A stretch of 64,000 bases of DNA from Triatoma infestans (GCA_011037195.1 JAAEAF010001106.1:59220-123219), one strand, 5' to 3'. Positions 50,901 to 59,784 are shown, counted from the stretch's first letter. A program made the numbers and translations. Notes: a model not told the origin generated them from the letters alone.

Positions 50901-51433
50901 GTCCGGCACTGCATGGTCTCTGCGTGCGTAAACGCATTTCACCCCTCAAAAAAAAAAAATAAAAAAAATAAAAAAAATTATTATTATTATTATTATTAGG
51001 TGAGGCAGGTTTCGTTGAAATATTTCTTATAACAGCAAAAACTTAAAGTTCTAAACTTTAAAGTTTAAAACATTTACCCTTAAGTTACAGAGTACCATTA
51101 AAACAGTAATAGTGGTCGCTAATGGATTAACATTGGCAATACTCGAAAGGTTTTAAATTTTGTAATATGATCATTATTAACAGAGATTGAAGAATAAAAA
51201 GTGATTTCAGTTTACATATTGTGGTCAGACTTTAAATAAATCAAATAATACCTTGCCATGTTTGATAGAATTAAAGGTATTGCAGGTATGTTCCTTCCGC
51301 CAAATAAATATTCCTCGACTGTATTAGTCTTGTTCTTCTTAATACCATGGTAAAGCCCAAAGCCCGTAGACAATATTAACATTAATATAAATATTATATA
51401 GTCTATCCAGGTCATTTCGACTGCTTCCTGCAT
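38948..51433 (-). CDS. SLC5-family sodium:solute symporter, tandem copy D (complete)
   Basis: A complete 13-exon gene, 570 codons plus stop. Exons in transcript order: 51252-51433, 49775-49934, 49499-49564, 44588-44639, 44402-44469, 44176-44330, 42708-42848, 41501-41609, 40046-40155, 39767-39950, 39597-39683, 39280-39431 and 38948-39194. All junctions are GT-AG and all frames stay open. Marks: VEEYLFGGRNIPAIPLILSN, the R-E-T-Y-Y-Y-G segment of exon 2, GGLRGVVWSDFIQAL, TNAGIIQRCLSVPT, SSLSTILNSLSG, tail CTDIGNNK. It is the most diverged copy, e.g. YTTYYNCDPVLSK and an R-S-A-N-T-K end to exon 11. Its introns hold an R1-like and an R2-like LINE, SINEs and a foldback, yet the coding frame is kept, which argues that it is functional. 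The start is the MQEAVEMTW Met, as in the other copies. Confidence 0.94.
41095..41200 (+). pseudogene. R2-like LINE fragment (short)
   Basis: The plus-strand frame reads WTNALKLSYNYSSFRFVPGV, nearly the same as WTNAIKLNINYAPLRGVPGV of the element at 45600-46873. It is a small relic of the same R2-like family in the opposite orientation, in the copy D intron between exons 8 and 9. Confidence 0.7.
41831..42071. mobile_element. Penelope-like foldback, family B, short form
   Basis: The left arm starts about 41833 (TCTGGTATTTTATCC). The right arm is shorter and ends TACCAGA at 42037, followed by exactly 34 bp (42038-42071) before an imperfect duplication ANATAGTTATAA (41819-41830 and 42072-42083). 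The left arm carries a hammerhead core at about 41871-41912 on the minus strand (CTGACGA, stem II GGAT/ATCC, GAAA). Its stem III is ACCCGT rather than the palindrome ACCGGT. In the copy D intron between exons 7 and 8. Confidence 0.85.
42090..42640 (-). pseudogene. Jockey-type LINE reverse transcriptase fragment
   Basis: The minus strand gives LPTCLDQITSWFHKW, then KYLGLQLDKRLTWTPHI and LRQLYTLIKRMKPLNRN, the connection/thumb part of a Jockey-clade reverse transcriptase. Frames are broken and both ends truncated. In the same copy D intron as the foldback. Confidence 0.75.
43123..43293 (+). mobile_element. tRNA-derived SINE (family 2), truncated
   Basis: It shares GAGCATGGACTTGTAAGTGG-like head sequence, CCCCAGTTCGAGTCC and AAGTAGGTGCTTCCGCCCCC with 21144-21360. 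The 5' end and the CTTTA tail are missing. No target duplication found. Confidence 0.8.
43300..43960 (-). pseudogene. Decayed LINE fragment (RNase H region) in copy D intron
   Basis: Counterpart of the A, B and C relics, the most eroded. Its presence in D, the most diverged gene, places this LINE before all duplications in the array. Confidence 0.5.
45004..45246 (-). mobile_element. tRNA-derived SINE (family 1), full length, minus
   Basis: On the minus strand it runs GGGATTAGCTCAGTTAGCGC (A-box), GATCGAGTCC (B-box), CCTAGGAGCC, CACTGTCCGGAGGCCGGC, and an A-rich end near 45015. It is the best model of the family. Confidence 0.88.
45600..46873 (-). pseudogene. R2-like LINE, C-terminal part with zinc knuckle and RLE endonuclease
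   Basis: A 266-codon frame (46073-46873) ends the reverse transcriptase region and holds the CCHC motif C-CK-C, eight residues, H, four residues, C (CCKCGRENETPAHVFGHC). Then RRHHRVKHALMDLLSEKGF leads toward the restriction-like endonuclease. A frameshift near 46130 moves to the frame 46076-45840, with DPTIRYET and DLEKKAIYEKCIPYYTEKF, the core of the R2-type endonuclease. 45600-45840 is probably 3' UTR. It is 5'-truncated and inserted in the LINE at 44774-47990. R2 proper targets 28S rDNA; this copy is not in rDNA. Confidence 0.82.
47318..47360 (+). ncRNA. Hammerhead ribozyme motif (third type)
   Basis: Stem I AGAGCCT pairs with AGGTTTT (with G-U pairs). The core is CTGAAGA (47325-47331), stem II GGCAA-TGT-TTGCC with one unpaired A before it, the core GAAA (47346-47349), stem III palindrome ACGT, and the cleavage base C (47353). 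All core bases are present. It lies downstream of the LINE RNase H piece and may mark a separate Penelope-like insertion. Confidence 0.65.
48370..49490. other. Copy D intron 3 sequence, possible DNA-transposon debris
   Basis: 48372-48500 (GGTGACCAAACATCTCG, GGACAGTACCC) looks like the end of an old hAT-type element, but the other end was not found. The rest is AT-rich, with a C-homopolymer at about 49450-49460. No gene. Confidence 0.3.
49990..50090. repeat. (ATT)n microsatellite, split by the R1-like LINE
   Basis: ATT/GTT repeats run 49990-50090 and resume at 50976-50998 after the LINE. Copies A (9555-9580) and C (34808-34830) have a short ATT tract at the same intron place, so the microsatellite is ancestral and was the insertion site. 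Confidence 0.85.
50088..50888 (+). CDS. R1-like LINE ORF2, 3' part, uninterrupted 266-codon frame
   Basis: It starts within the RT palm at GYADDVAALVAARD (the YADD catalytic motif) and runs through NYLGFTIDTKLSFG, RRVLMSVAHSILLYGAEVW and AYRTVSEPAVLVIAGVIPI, the thumb and C-terminal region of R1-clade LINEs, to a stop at 50886-50888. A short 3' UTR ends in an A-rich tail (about 50946-50975). It is 5'-truncated, so it cannot transpose, but has no internal stop or frameshift. Its GC content and codon use stand out from the AT-rich surroundings, which suggests a recent insertion. Located in copy D between exons 1 and 2. Confidence 0.88.
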   Translation: MLVGYADDVAALVAARDVEKAQLKLNRVMRIVNGWMVDHGLSLALSKTENMVLTKKRIPTSISWRVGEEVVASRGTANYLGFTIDTKLSFGMQIQTAADKAAKSVASLSRLMANVGGPRASTRRVLMSVAHSILLYGAEVWADALDKEGYRKRMARVQRLGALRIASAYRTVSEPAVLVIAGVIPIALLAREHKVLYERKAEGSKEVLSREERNRTFRRWQTSGEDDQRGRWTARLIRDLKVMDEEATWGSGLLRHTTPKPIHKLR

Positions 51434-52227
51434 TTTTATTAACTGGGCAAAATTAAATAAGTTTAGAAAAGTTAGTTAACTCACTTCTGTTAAATATTTA
51501 GTGCTAAAGAACGGATACTGAACTGCTGGTCTGGAAAAACATCCTAAAAAAGGTAAAACTCCTTTTTGGTTAAATAAATTAAATTAACAAGGAATGCATC
51601 AATTACTAATTATTTTTCAATATTTTATTTTTATTACAATAGTACTGAAATAAAAATTAATCTTTAAACGAAGTTAAGAGATGTTTGCACTAATAAATAA
51701 AATAATGAATTTAAAAAAGTCACCAGCCCGTATAAAAAGTAAATTGATTTCTGACGCGCGGTAAATTTCAGGTTGAGAAACGCTGCTAAAGAAATCACTA
51801 TGTAATCTAACTTCTATTTATTTAAAACTCAAGGGATAAGTTTGAATAATTATTGTTATTGTTAGAAACTGACATAAATCATTGTTATACAACAAGTCTT
51901 TAATTTTTGTTTACAACTTAAATAAATATTTCAAAATTTGAACTTGAGTAATAAATACTTCAGATAAAGGATTAGTTATGAACAGTAACACCTTGCGTCT
52001 GATCGATAAGAAAAGGAGTATTAAAAGTGATTTCTCGGCCGGTTTCTTTACCACTTCCTATGTTTTAATTTTTAACAATAAACCCTTGGCCCAAGACCAC
52101 ACCAACAGTCAGGGCTTGGCTGAGATTTTTGCTTGAGGCTTCGGAAGACGTTACTTGAGTATATTTTGTACTGGAGACAAATGAATTAAAAAATTTATGT
52201 ACAAAAATTTACAGAAGGGAGGAGAGT

Positions 52228-52425
52228 AAGCTATCCTCCACCACTCAACTGTGTGTTGTTTCAGTTTTACAGGCGACACTAGCCTGAAGAAGCCTATTAT
52301 AATAACGACCAGAAGTCGTTTTAAAACATACCACCGACACGGTCGCAACCCGAAAACCAAATTGTTTTACATGACAACGGTCGCGTAAGCCTGAGAGGTT
52401 ATATATGTTGATTTTGACACTCATT
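52228..52425 (+). repeat. Element fragment with a decayed hammerhead-like motif
   Basis: CCTGAAGAAGCCTATTATAA followed by AACGACCAGAAGTCG resembles a hammerhead core whose GAAA side has decayed. The flanks resemble 35690-35790. I treat it as a possible old Penelope-like remnant. Confidence 0.35.
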
Positions 52426-52884
52426 GTCAAGCACTCGACGCTCCCAAAAAAAAGAAAAAATTTTGATAATTATAACAGTTTTTACTTTCTGGATAATCAG
52501 GCACATAAAACCATTTTCTAAACAGTTTTATTTGATGTGTGTAAATTTATTTGTTAAAAATTTATTTACAGTTGCTAATCCAATATCATTGTTGTTTATG
52601 GATGACGGCGGGAGAAGGATGACTTGACCTAATTGGGATTGAAAAGTGGGCACCTCTTCAGTTTATGAATGAAAACTGGGCGAAGAGAGATCCATAGAAT
52701 GTATTGGGAGGATACTGGGAGGGAAGGTTGCTTTAGTTCTACCTGTCTGCCGGCTCCCCCTTCTGGATGTCGCCTAGGGTAGAATACAGCTTCGTTAAAA
52801 ATATCTCCTCGAAGCAGAGTACACAAGTGAATGAACAGTAAATTGCTCTGTCTCGTATTAAAGTACATGCCATTTATGGTATAA

Positions 52885-53278
52885 GCAGCGCCCGCTCTAG
52901 CGGTTGCGCCGCCCCGGACAAAAAGACAAGGTTGTGCATGTTCAAATACAAGCTGATGCAGCGCTCTGCTCGCGTGCTAATGCTATTTTGTTCAGAGAAC
53001 CATATGCATGTTCAAACAAGTTCAAGCATCGTCCTTTATAAATTCTGCGTTAATTTTTCAATAATAGTGTAAATATTTTTAGCTTTTAGATATAAACAAT
53101 ATAAATAGCCTACGCACTGTAAATTTTTAACGAACGAAAAAATCTAAATGTGAAATTTTCTATTAATTGAGTATTTAACACATCAATGTTTTTCTCACAT
53201 TTACAGCCAAAATGGCGCCTCTAAATTTTGGCGCCCCGGACAAATGTCCGGGTTGCCCGCTCCTAGAGCGGGCGCTGC
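52885..53278. mobile_element. 394-bp MITE with GCAGCGCCCGCTCTAG termini
   Basis: Perfect 16-bp terminal inverted repeats, flanked by TATAA at 52880-52884 and 53279-53283. The homologous spacer upstream of copy C (about 36237, GGTATACAGAGG) is an empty site. No coding capacity. Superfamily uncertain. Confidence 0.9.
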
Positions 53279-53759
53279 TATAAGGATGGGTCGATGACTT
53301 TTGATGGGTTTGTGGACAGAGTTTCTGGGCCAAAGAACCGAACTATCAGAGTCTATGGGAAAACTTCCCAACCAATTCGAGGCTGAAATCCACGCAATTC
53401 AAACATCTGTCTATCTAGTTCAACTTCGGTAGGAACTATGAAATCAGAATATTGTAATCCTATCCGCTAGCCAGCCACTATTAAAGCACTAGAGTTTCTT
53501 ATGTTGTCAACTAAAAAGCCGTACATGAATTCCTTCGTAAACTTAATTTTCAGGGCGGGTATATTTCTTATCGCTGAGTTTGATTTATGTAATAGATTTT
53601 CATGAAATTAACATAATTAGCAACATATACCATTTAAATAATTCAAGAAATGTTCAATTATTATTCATAAATTATCACAACTGCAATATTATTGTTTCCA
53701 TATCTCGATTGACAGAATGCAGATACTTGAGAAGAATTTCCTTCAGGCTTCGAAGCCTA

Positions 53760-54580
53760 CTAATGTTAAGTGGTGGAGTGCATGTATCGAATTTGATATG
53801 CCTATAATCTAAGCATGACAGTTCATTAGATACATGCCAATTAATTATATTGCCTTACATGCAGCATGAGGGTTAGTGGTTTATAAAAGTTGATATTCCG
53901 TTAAGGGGTATTGCCACCGCATTTGACACCAAAGTTTCGAGCAAAATCCAAAGGATAGTGCAACTTTACTAAATGTTTTTGTTTTTCAATTTTATTGCGA
54001 TTTCCTTGTAAACACCTCCAAAGAGATTTCTTTAAGCTTCGTACACTACTGTATTCAAATATAATCAATCATTTTTGTTTTGAAACATTTTTCCCGGGTA
54101 AATTCGTTTTGAACTTTTTTTGGAATTCTCTCGAATACGGCTATAATCATTTTCAATTAAACTTGGAAATGGATTTTCTTTAAAATATGAAACTATTACT
54201 TTTATTTGAAACATTTTCCAATAAAAATTCCGGTTTTAAGTGTGTTCTTCTGAGGAGTCTGTGATGTTAAATTTTTAAATGTTTATCTTATATTTTATTT
54301 ATTTAGCATTAACCATTTTAGGTTTTTTATTGTTTGAGCTTGTATAATTTTTGGCACAATCGTATAGAATGCACATTGTAAACAACATTTAATTTCTATC
54401 TGCCATCTGTGTCAACTATGTACCCCCACTGCCTCTAAATATAATATTATGTTAATGCAATAGATTAATAATTTCCGAAATTAAAGAAAAGTTGTCAATT
54501 AATACGTATTGATTTAAATGTAGTAAGATAATTTCATCACTGAGTTTTACTTTCTTTTACTTACTCCAACATGTGTGTGC
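53760..54580. other. No gene seen
   Basis: 53930-54240 belongs to the dispersed repeat also present at 8630, 36655 and 57080. The rest is AT-rich unique sequence. Confidence 0.5.
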
Positions 54581-54582
54581 GA

Positions 54583-55407
54583 CTATAATAATAATAATAA
54601 TGTCTGCGCGGCAGACACCTAAGGTGCGGTGGCGAACGTACGCCAAGAAGCGAAATGAAGAACAGTGCACAGGAAGTGCAAAAGGAGTACAAAAGAAGTG
54701 AGACTTACCCTTAGCTGACGGTGAGTGATGAATTGAGGGTGTACCGCTGAAGTGATAGGCGGACTGAAGAAGAAGGAGGTGGGTGTGTATGTGTGCGTGT
54801 GGTAGGATAAGTGTGGGTGTATGTGTGTGTGTGTGTGTGTGGGTGAAGGAAAGGATGTTAGGTGAAAGGAAGGGGGTTAGAACGCTCCGCGGAAGCGGAG
54901 AAGGCTGCTGTTGAGCTGCTGGAGGCGATGAATCCCTCAAGGCGCGAACAGTATACCTCTTGAAGGTGAAAGGCGAATGCTGACGCAAAGGCGATGAATA
55001 AATGAATACCTCTGGCCGGGCGAATAGGCGCGTATATGGCGAAAGTAATAAAATACAAGATATGTAGGGCGGACTGTATAACAAACAACACATAGACTCG
55101 GCGAACGACAGACAGCAACTGAACTGAGAGGACGGAAACAGGGGGCTGGCCGGCGTAGGAAGTAGGGGAAAACATTGTAATCAGATGACGAAATAGGAAA
55201 AGGGATGGAAGAGGGGTGGTGCGGAGGGTTGGGGTAGCAACAACCCATTCCAAGAATGCATTAGTGGCGGAATTATTTCAAAGGCAAGCGGATTAACGCG
55301 TACGCACGCACGGGCGGAGTAGGCGCGTAAGAGAGGCAGGCGTGGGAAAAAATACCAAGTTAAAATATCGAGGCAGAGTTAATCCCTCAAAGGGAGCCGA
55401 CCGAACA
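54583..55407 (-). mobile_element. GC-rich LINE-tail-like segment ending in (TTA)n
   Basis: On the minus strand it ends TCTGCCGCGCAGACATTATT and a (TTA)n tail, with a GTCTGC/GCAGAC hairpin just before the tail. Short open stretches on the minus strand are compositional (CT-rich, low complexity), not convincing proteins. A GT/CA run lies at 54790-54842. Probably a non-LTR element 3' region, lineage unknown. Confidence 0.45.
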
Positions 55408-55409
55408 AA

Positions 55410-57066
55410 TAATAATAATAATAATATATTTTATTCCAAAATTACGAAAAACAATCAAATATACAACTGATAATAAAACAAAAGTATATACGGCTTGGAT
55501 AAGTATCCGTCAGCCGGAGGTTGATGTGTTCAATTTTCAGCATCAAAAGTAAACATACAAAAGGTAAATAAAAAAAATTAATATAAAATAGAAGCGATTA
55601 ATTTCTTTCTTGGTTTCGATGTAAATATAACAGAATAGAAAATGGAAGCAATGATATAATAATTATACAAGAATGAGAAGCAGAACGAGATATGTACTAA
55701 ACATTATAAAAATAAACAAACTGCAATAGTACTCTTTTTGTTGCAATTAATCTGCCTAAAAATTGAACTCTTGTACCAATTCATATCTATAAAACCATGC
55801 AGAGCGTACGTATTTAATTAACCCCTTGCAATTCAATGAATTTAGAAGGCACCTAAGAGACTGCAGTGAAAGAGAACTCACACCTAGGTAGAGCCAGCGA
55901 AACTCCGCTAATATAGGACATTCTGCAAGAAAGTGCACTATATCCTCTTTGGCTCTACGATTACACAGTGAGCAGAGTTCTATCTCTCGCTCAGCCCAGG
56001 GTGTAAAGTTCAAAAAGAATAATTCCCCTCTCATTTTAAATAACCATCGCAAATCGTTCAGCGACAAGTGCTTAGAAGGACAGTCCGCATCAAATGAAAA
56101 AATCCTTACACTCAGGTCTAATTTCTTATAGAACAGAAATCGTGAAGATTTCCTGCACGCATCGCAGACTCATCTCTATACGCTATTCTGATTTTATCTA
56201 ATAGAACCGACAATTGACGTTCAAGTAACATTACATTATTCGCAGAGAATTCCAATTCGCAATTATATTTCTGCGCCAAAACAACCCATTTCTCAAACCA
56301 GAAAGTTCTGCGCCTGATGACTTCCAATGCCAGTATCCTGGGAAGCCGGTGTGCAGGAAACTCCAGTACTTTCAGACAATATCTGAAGTGTAAACTTAAA
56401 GTGAAAACTTCAAGCAAATCGACACCCGTTTCGAGATATAAGGGTAATCGATGGAAGAGAAAAGAGCTTCTTGATAAAAAATCTCAACAACTTTTCCAGG
56501 GCCTCTTACCGCTGGAATCCCCAAATCTGTGCCGCGTAGCAGGCAATTGCTCTGCATACCGAATTAAATATCTGATTCTTATGGGAGAGAGGCACCATGT
56601 TCCTTGAAATAACTCCCAGCCATACAGAGTTGAGGGCCAGCTTAGCTGCAGAAACCTTCTCCTTAATGTGGGTGTCAAAGCTGAGGCGAGGCGTCATAGT
56701 AACTCCCAGATATTTGTATTTATTAACGACCTCAATTTCTTGGTCACCATATCGCCATTTTTCCTTTCCCTACAATCTACCACCCTTCCTGAAAACAACG
56801 ATTTGTGACTTTTTTAAATTAACTTCAAGACCCCAATGTTGACAATAACTTTTAAGATTGTTAATATTCCTTTGCAACTGCAAAGGATTCTCGTCCAGGA
56901 TAACAATGTCATCGGCATACATTAAAATCTTGACAACTGTATCTGCCACACGTACCCCACCCTCCAGAAGCCCTGGCAAATCGTCCACAAAAACAGAAAA
57001 GAGTATTGGGCTCAAGAGACAACCTTGTCGCACACCACTGGCCTCACTAAAAAACTCCGATATACC
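55410..57066 (-). pseudogene. LINE ORF2 3' half (RT palm to C-terminus), broken
   Basis: Minus-strand pieces in order: 57066-56770 with GVRQGCLLSPILFSVFVDDLP-like motif B and MYADDIVIL (catalytic YADD); 56730-56506 with YLGVTMTPRLSFDTHIKEKV; 56417-56118 (thumb); 56067-55756 with CSLCNRRAKEDIVHFLAECP, the C-terminal zinc-knuckle-like motif typical of CR1/L2/Vingi-like LINEs. Several frameshifts or stops separate them. An (ATT)n tail at 55408-55428 marks the 3' end. It sits where the first exon of the orphan fifth SLC5 unit would be expected. Confidence 0.8.
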
Positions 57067-57934
57067 ATTGCCGCCTCTATGCGTGTGTGTGCGTCTATGT
57101 GTGTGTGTTTTAACAGAATATCATAAAAACGAAAAGTCGTAGGAAAGTCAAACTTAGTATTCCATTTAGACACTAACGCCCATATCAGACACGAAGATTT
57201 CGAGCAGATTATTAATCGTAGTGCAACACTGTTCTGACAAGGTTTTTTTTATTTCACTTTTTCCTTACTTGTCTCGAAAACGGGTTCAACAATGTTCTTC
57301 AAACTTCGTTTACTCTCTATACAGATAAATCTCTAATGCTATTATTTGGTACATTTTCCTGGGAAAATTAATTTTTGGGGGTGTTTTAGGGCTTTCCTCT
57401 AAACAGCGGCGTCCAACCTTTAGGATTATCTACGCCAACTTGGACCATAATTAAAAATATATATATATATCAATAATATGGAATATTAAATAAATAAAAT
57501 AAATTAATTGTTAAACTCAGTTAAGAGATTCTTGCACTAATAAATAAAATAATTAATTTAAAAAAGTCACCAGCTAGTATAAAAAATAAATTGATTTCTG
57601 AAGCGCGATATATTTTGAGTTGAGAAATGCTGATAAAAGAAATCACTTTGTAATCAAACTTTTACCATTTATTTAAAATTCAATGAATATCTTTGAATAA
57701 TTATTGTTAAAGTTTAGAAACTGAGTCATAAGTCATCGTTGTTACCATAAGTCTTTAATTTTTGTTTACAACTTAAAAATAAATATTTCAAAAATTTGAA
57801 TTTGAGTAATAAATACTTCAGATAAAGGATTAGTTATGAACAGTAATACCTTGTCTAATTGATAAGAAACGGACTGTTTCTCAGCCGGTTTCATGACTAA
57901 TTGTTATGTTGCAATATTGAACAATAAATCTTTG

Positions 57935-58268
57935 TTATTTTATCCGTCGTAGCATGCATATTAGTTTTGTTCCTTACCGGTTTCGGCTTTTCATCCATCG
58001 TCAGAGCAAATTCACCAAGTTCGTGTAGAGAGTTCACTTCAACGAAATATTTCTGTAGACTCACACTTGATGGTTGTGTGATATTGCCCAGATATATACA
58101 ACCAACAAGTGTGAGTGAAACAGAAACATAAACTCTCTACACAAACTTGTTGAATTTGCTCTGATGATGGATGAAAATCCGAAACCGGTCAGGAATAAAA
58201 CTAATATGCATGCTACGACGGATAAAATACCGGATATTATCCACCATTGCAGACGCACTCATATTTTC
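57935..58268. mobile_element. Penelope-like foldback, family B, with two hammerheads
   Basis: The target duplication AATAAAYCTTTG (57923-57934 and 58269-58280, one mismatch) is confirmed by the uninterrupted flanks of B and D. The arms begin TTATTTTATCCGTCGTAGC. The right arm is followed by exactly 34 bp (58235-58268). Hammerheads: 58155-58196 plus (CTGATGA, GGAT-GAAA-ATCC, GAAA, ACCGGT, C), intact; 57970-58010 minus, with one stem II mismatch and A at the cleavage position. No ORF. Confidence 0.92.
58155..58196 (+). ncRNA. Hammerhead ribozyme motif (family B, intact core)
   Basis: CTGATGA at 58161-58167, an unpaired T, stem II GGAT/ATCC closed by a GAAA tetraloop, core GAAA at 58181-58184, palindromic stem III ACCGGT, cleavage base C. 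Stem I is weak (CT/AG, a mismatch, then TT/AA). Confidence 0.75.
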
Positions 58269-58942
58269 AATAAACCTTTGGCCCAAGAACATACAAAGAA
58301 CCAGGGCCGGGCTATGATTTTTTATTTGAGATATTAGAACACCATACAGATATAGTATTCGAAACAAATGAACTCAAAAATTTAAGTATAAAAATATTCG
58401 AATGAAAATGTAGTCTGGATACAGAATTACAATTGAGAGCAAATATAACTCCAAAGTTGAGTAGCAAGTGGAACTTGATTACAGAAATTTGGAGTTAAAA
58501 TTATATGTTATAGAGTCAAGTTTTCAATATCGAGTTTTCTCCTTGATATTTTTAACGAATAGTCTGTGTGTTTGTGCGAACAATATAACTAAAAAAATGA
58601 AAAATCGGAAGGAGCTCACAAACTTGATCATCTGTTTGACATGAACTTATCCATCAGGACCTATCAACCGGAAGGCTATTTCTTTAATGAATATTTTATT
58701 CAGTTTATGAAGAGTTTGTCAAAAATGGCTTGGATCTTGCGATTTTTTTTTTTAAACTTTTGCTAACATTAAAAAAATATTCAAACACTATATTTTCTTT
58801 AAATTTGTATTGAATCTTTTTCTTTTAGGAAATCAAATTTTTAAACATTGAAATAATAGAAAATAAAAATGGATTTCATTTTTTTTATAAAGTATTAATT
58901 AAAAAAGCAGAAAAATAATTTCTTTTTGTCAAAAATGTATTT

Positions 58943-59771
58943 GTTGTAGTGGTTGGTTCCGCAAAGCTGGAAAGCATCAGAGACATTTTCCGCGGTAGCC
59001 TGCTTCGTTTTGTGGTCATCGACCGGTTTCGGGCGTTCGCCCATCTTCAGGATGCGTTTTTTCAGACAGTGTGACAACACAGACTTGCATAGAGCAAAGT
59101 TAGTCTACACACTGACTGGTGTTGTTTTAACTGTATTTAAAACTAAACTCTTAAACTAGGTCAAGGGGTTTGGTAAGCTGGGTGGGAAAATACATGTTTG
59201 GGATGAGATGATGTATGCGATGTTCTGTAAAAAAGGGGGGTGATATGTTGAGAGGAATGCATAATAAAAAACTTAATTATATAAAAAAACCATATTTAGG
59301 TATACATGCTTGCGAGGATGTGAATGTTGTGTGAAAAAGTGAAATAATGACTGGAATGCATAGTTATATAAAAAACTTAATTATAAAAATCGCTTAATTT
59401 TAAATGATGTTAGTTTAAATCGTTATTTAATTTAATTTAAATTTATTTTATATATTTTATTTTGATTAGTTAATTGTAAAGTAAATCTCTCTCCAACAAC
59501 AGAGTTTAAAAATTAGACCCCCACGTGTTGTTTCCATTGTAAGAAAATTTGCCCCAAACATGTATTTTCCCACCCAGCTTACCAAACCCCTTGACCTAGT
59601 TTAAGAGTTTAGTTTTAAATACAGTTAAAACAACACCAGTCAGTGTGTAGACTAACTTTGCTCTATGCAAGTCTGTGTTGTCACACTGTCTGAAAAAATG
59701 CATCCTGAAGATGGGCGAACGCCGGTCGATGACCACAAAACTAAGCAGGCTACCACGGAAAATGTCTCTGA
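58943..59771. mobile_element. Penelope-like foldback, family A, 829 bp
   Basis: An exact 13-bp target duplication CAAAAATGTATTT (58930-58942 and 59772-59784). The left arm (58977-59202, 226 bp) and right arm (59553-59771, 219 bp) are near-perfect inverted repeats that differ mainly by a 7-bp deletion in the right arm. 34 extra bp (58943-58976) precede the left arm. The left arm carries an intact hammerhead; the deletion removed the GAAA core from the right one. The 350-bp centre is AT-rich and non-coding. Inverted terminal repeats plus a 34-bp extension are described for Penelope elements; no reverse transcriptase is present here. Confidence 0.93.
59017..59054 (-). ncRNA. Hammerhead ribozyme motif (family A, intact core)
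   Basis: Minus strand: CATC, CTGAAGA (59044-59050), one unpaired T, GGGC-GAAC-GCCC, GAAA (59027-59030), ACCGGT, C, GATG. Stem III is self-complementary without a loop, as in dimer-acting hammerheads of animal retroelements. Confidence 0.8.
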
Positions 59772-59784
59772 CAAAAATGTATTT

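Larger units (their letters stand above)
57470..58620. other. Orphan 5' flank of a lost fifth SLC5 copy (E)
   Basis: 57478-57935 and 58269-58600 align in order with the 5' flanks of copies A, B and D: AAGAGATTCTTGCACTAATA, GGATTAGTTATGAACAGTAA, AACCAGGGCCGGGCTATGA and TGTTTGTGCGAACAATATA. The flank is interrupted by a foldback (57935-58268). No SLC5 exon follows on its left side; the place is taken by repeats and a LINE. Confidence 0.8.

Noticed and set aside
52260..52330. Active hammerhead ribozyme
   Set aside because: The CTGAAGA half is present, but the GAAA half reads AGAAG and stem II no longer pairs; kept only as a low-confidence remnant.
54557..55253. Protein-coding ORFs on the minus strand (up to 178 codons)
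   Set aside because: CT-rich, low-complexity translation with overlapping open frames and a GT/CA repeat; composition alone explains them.
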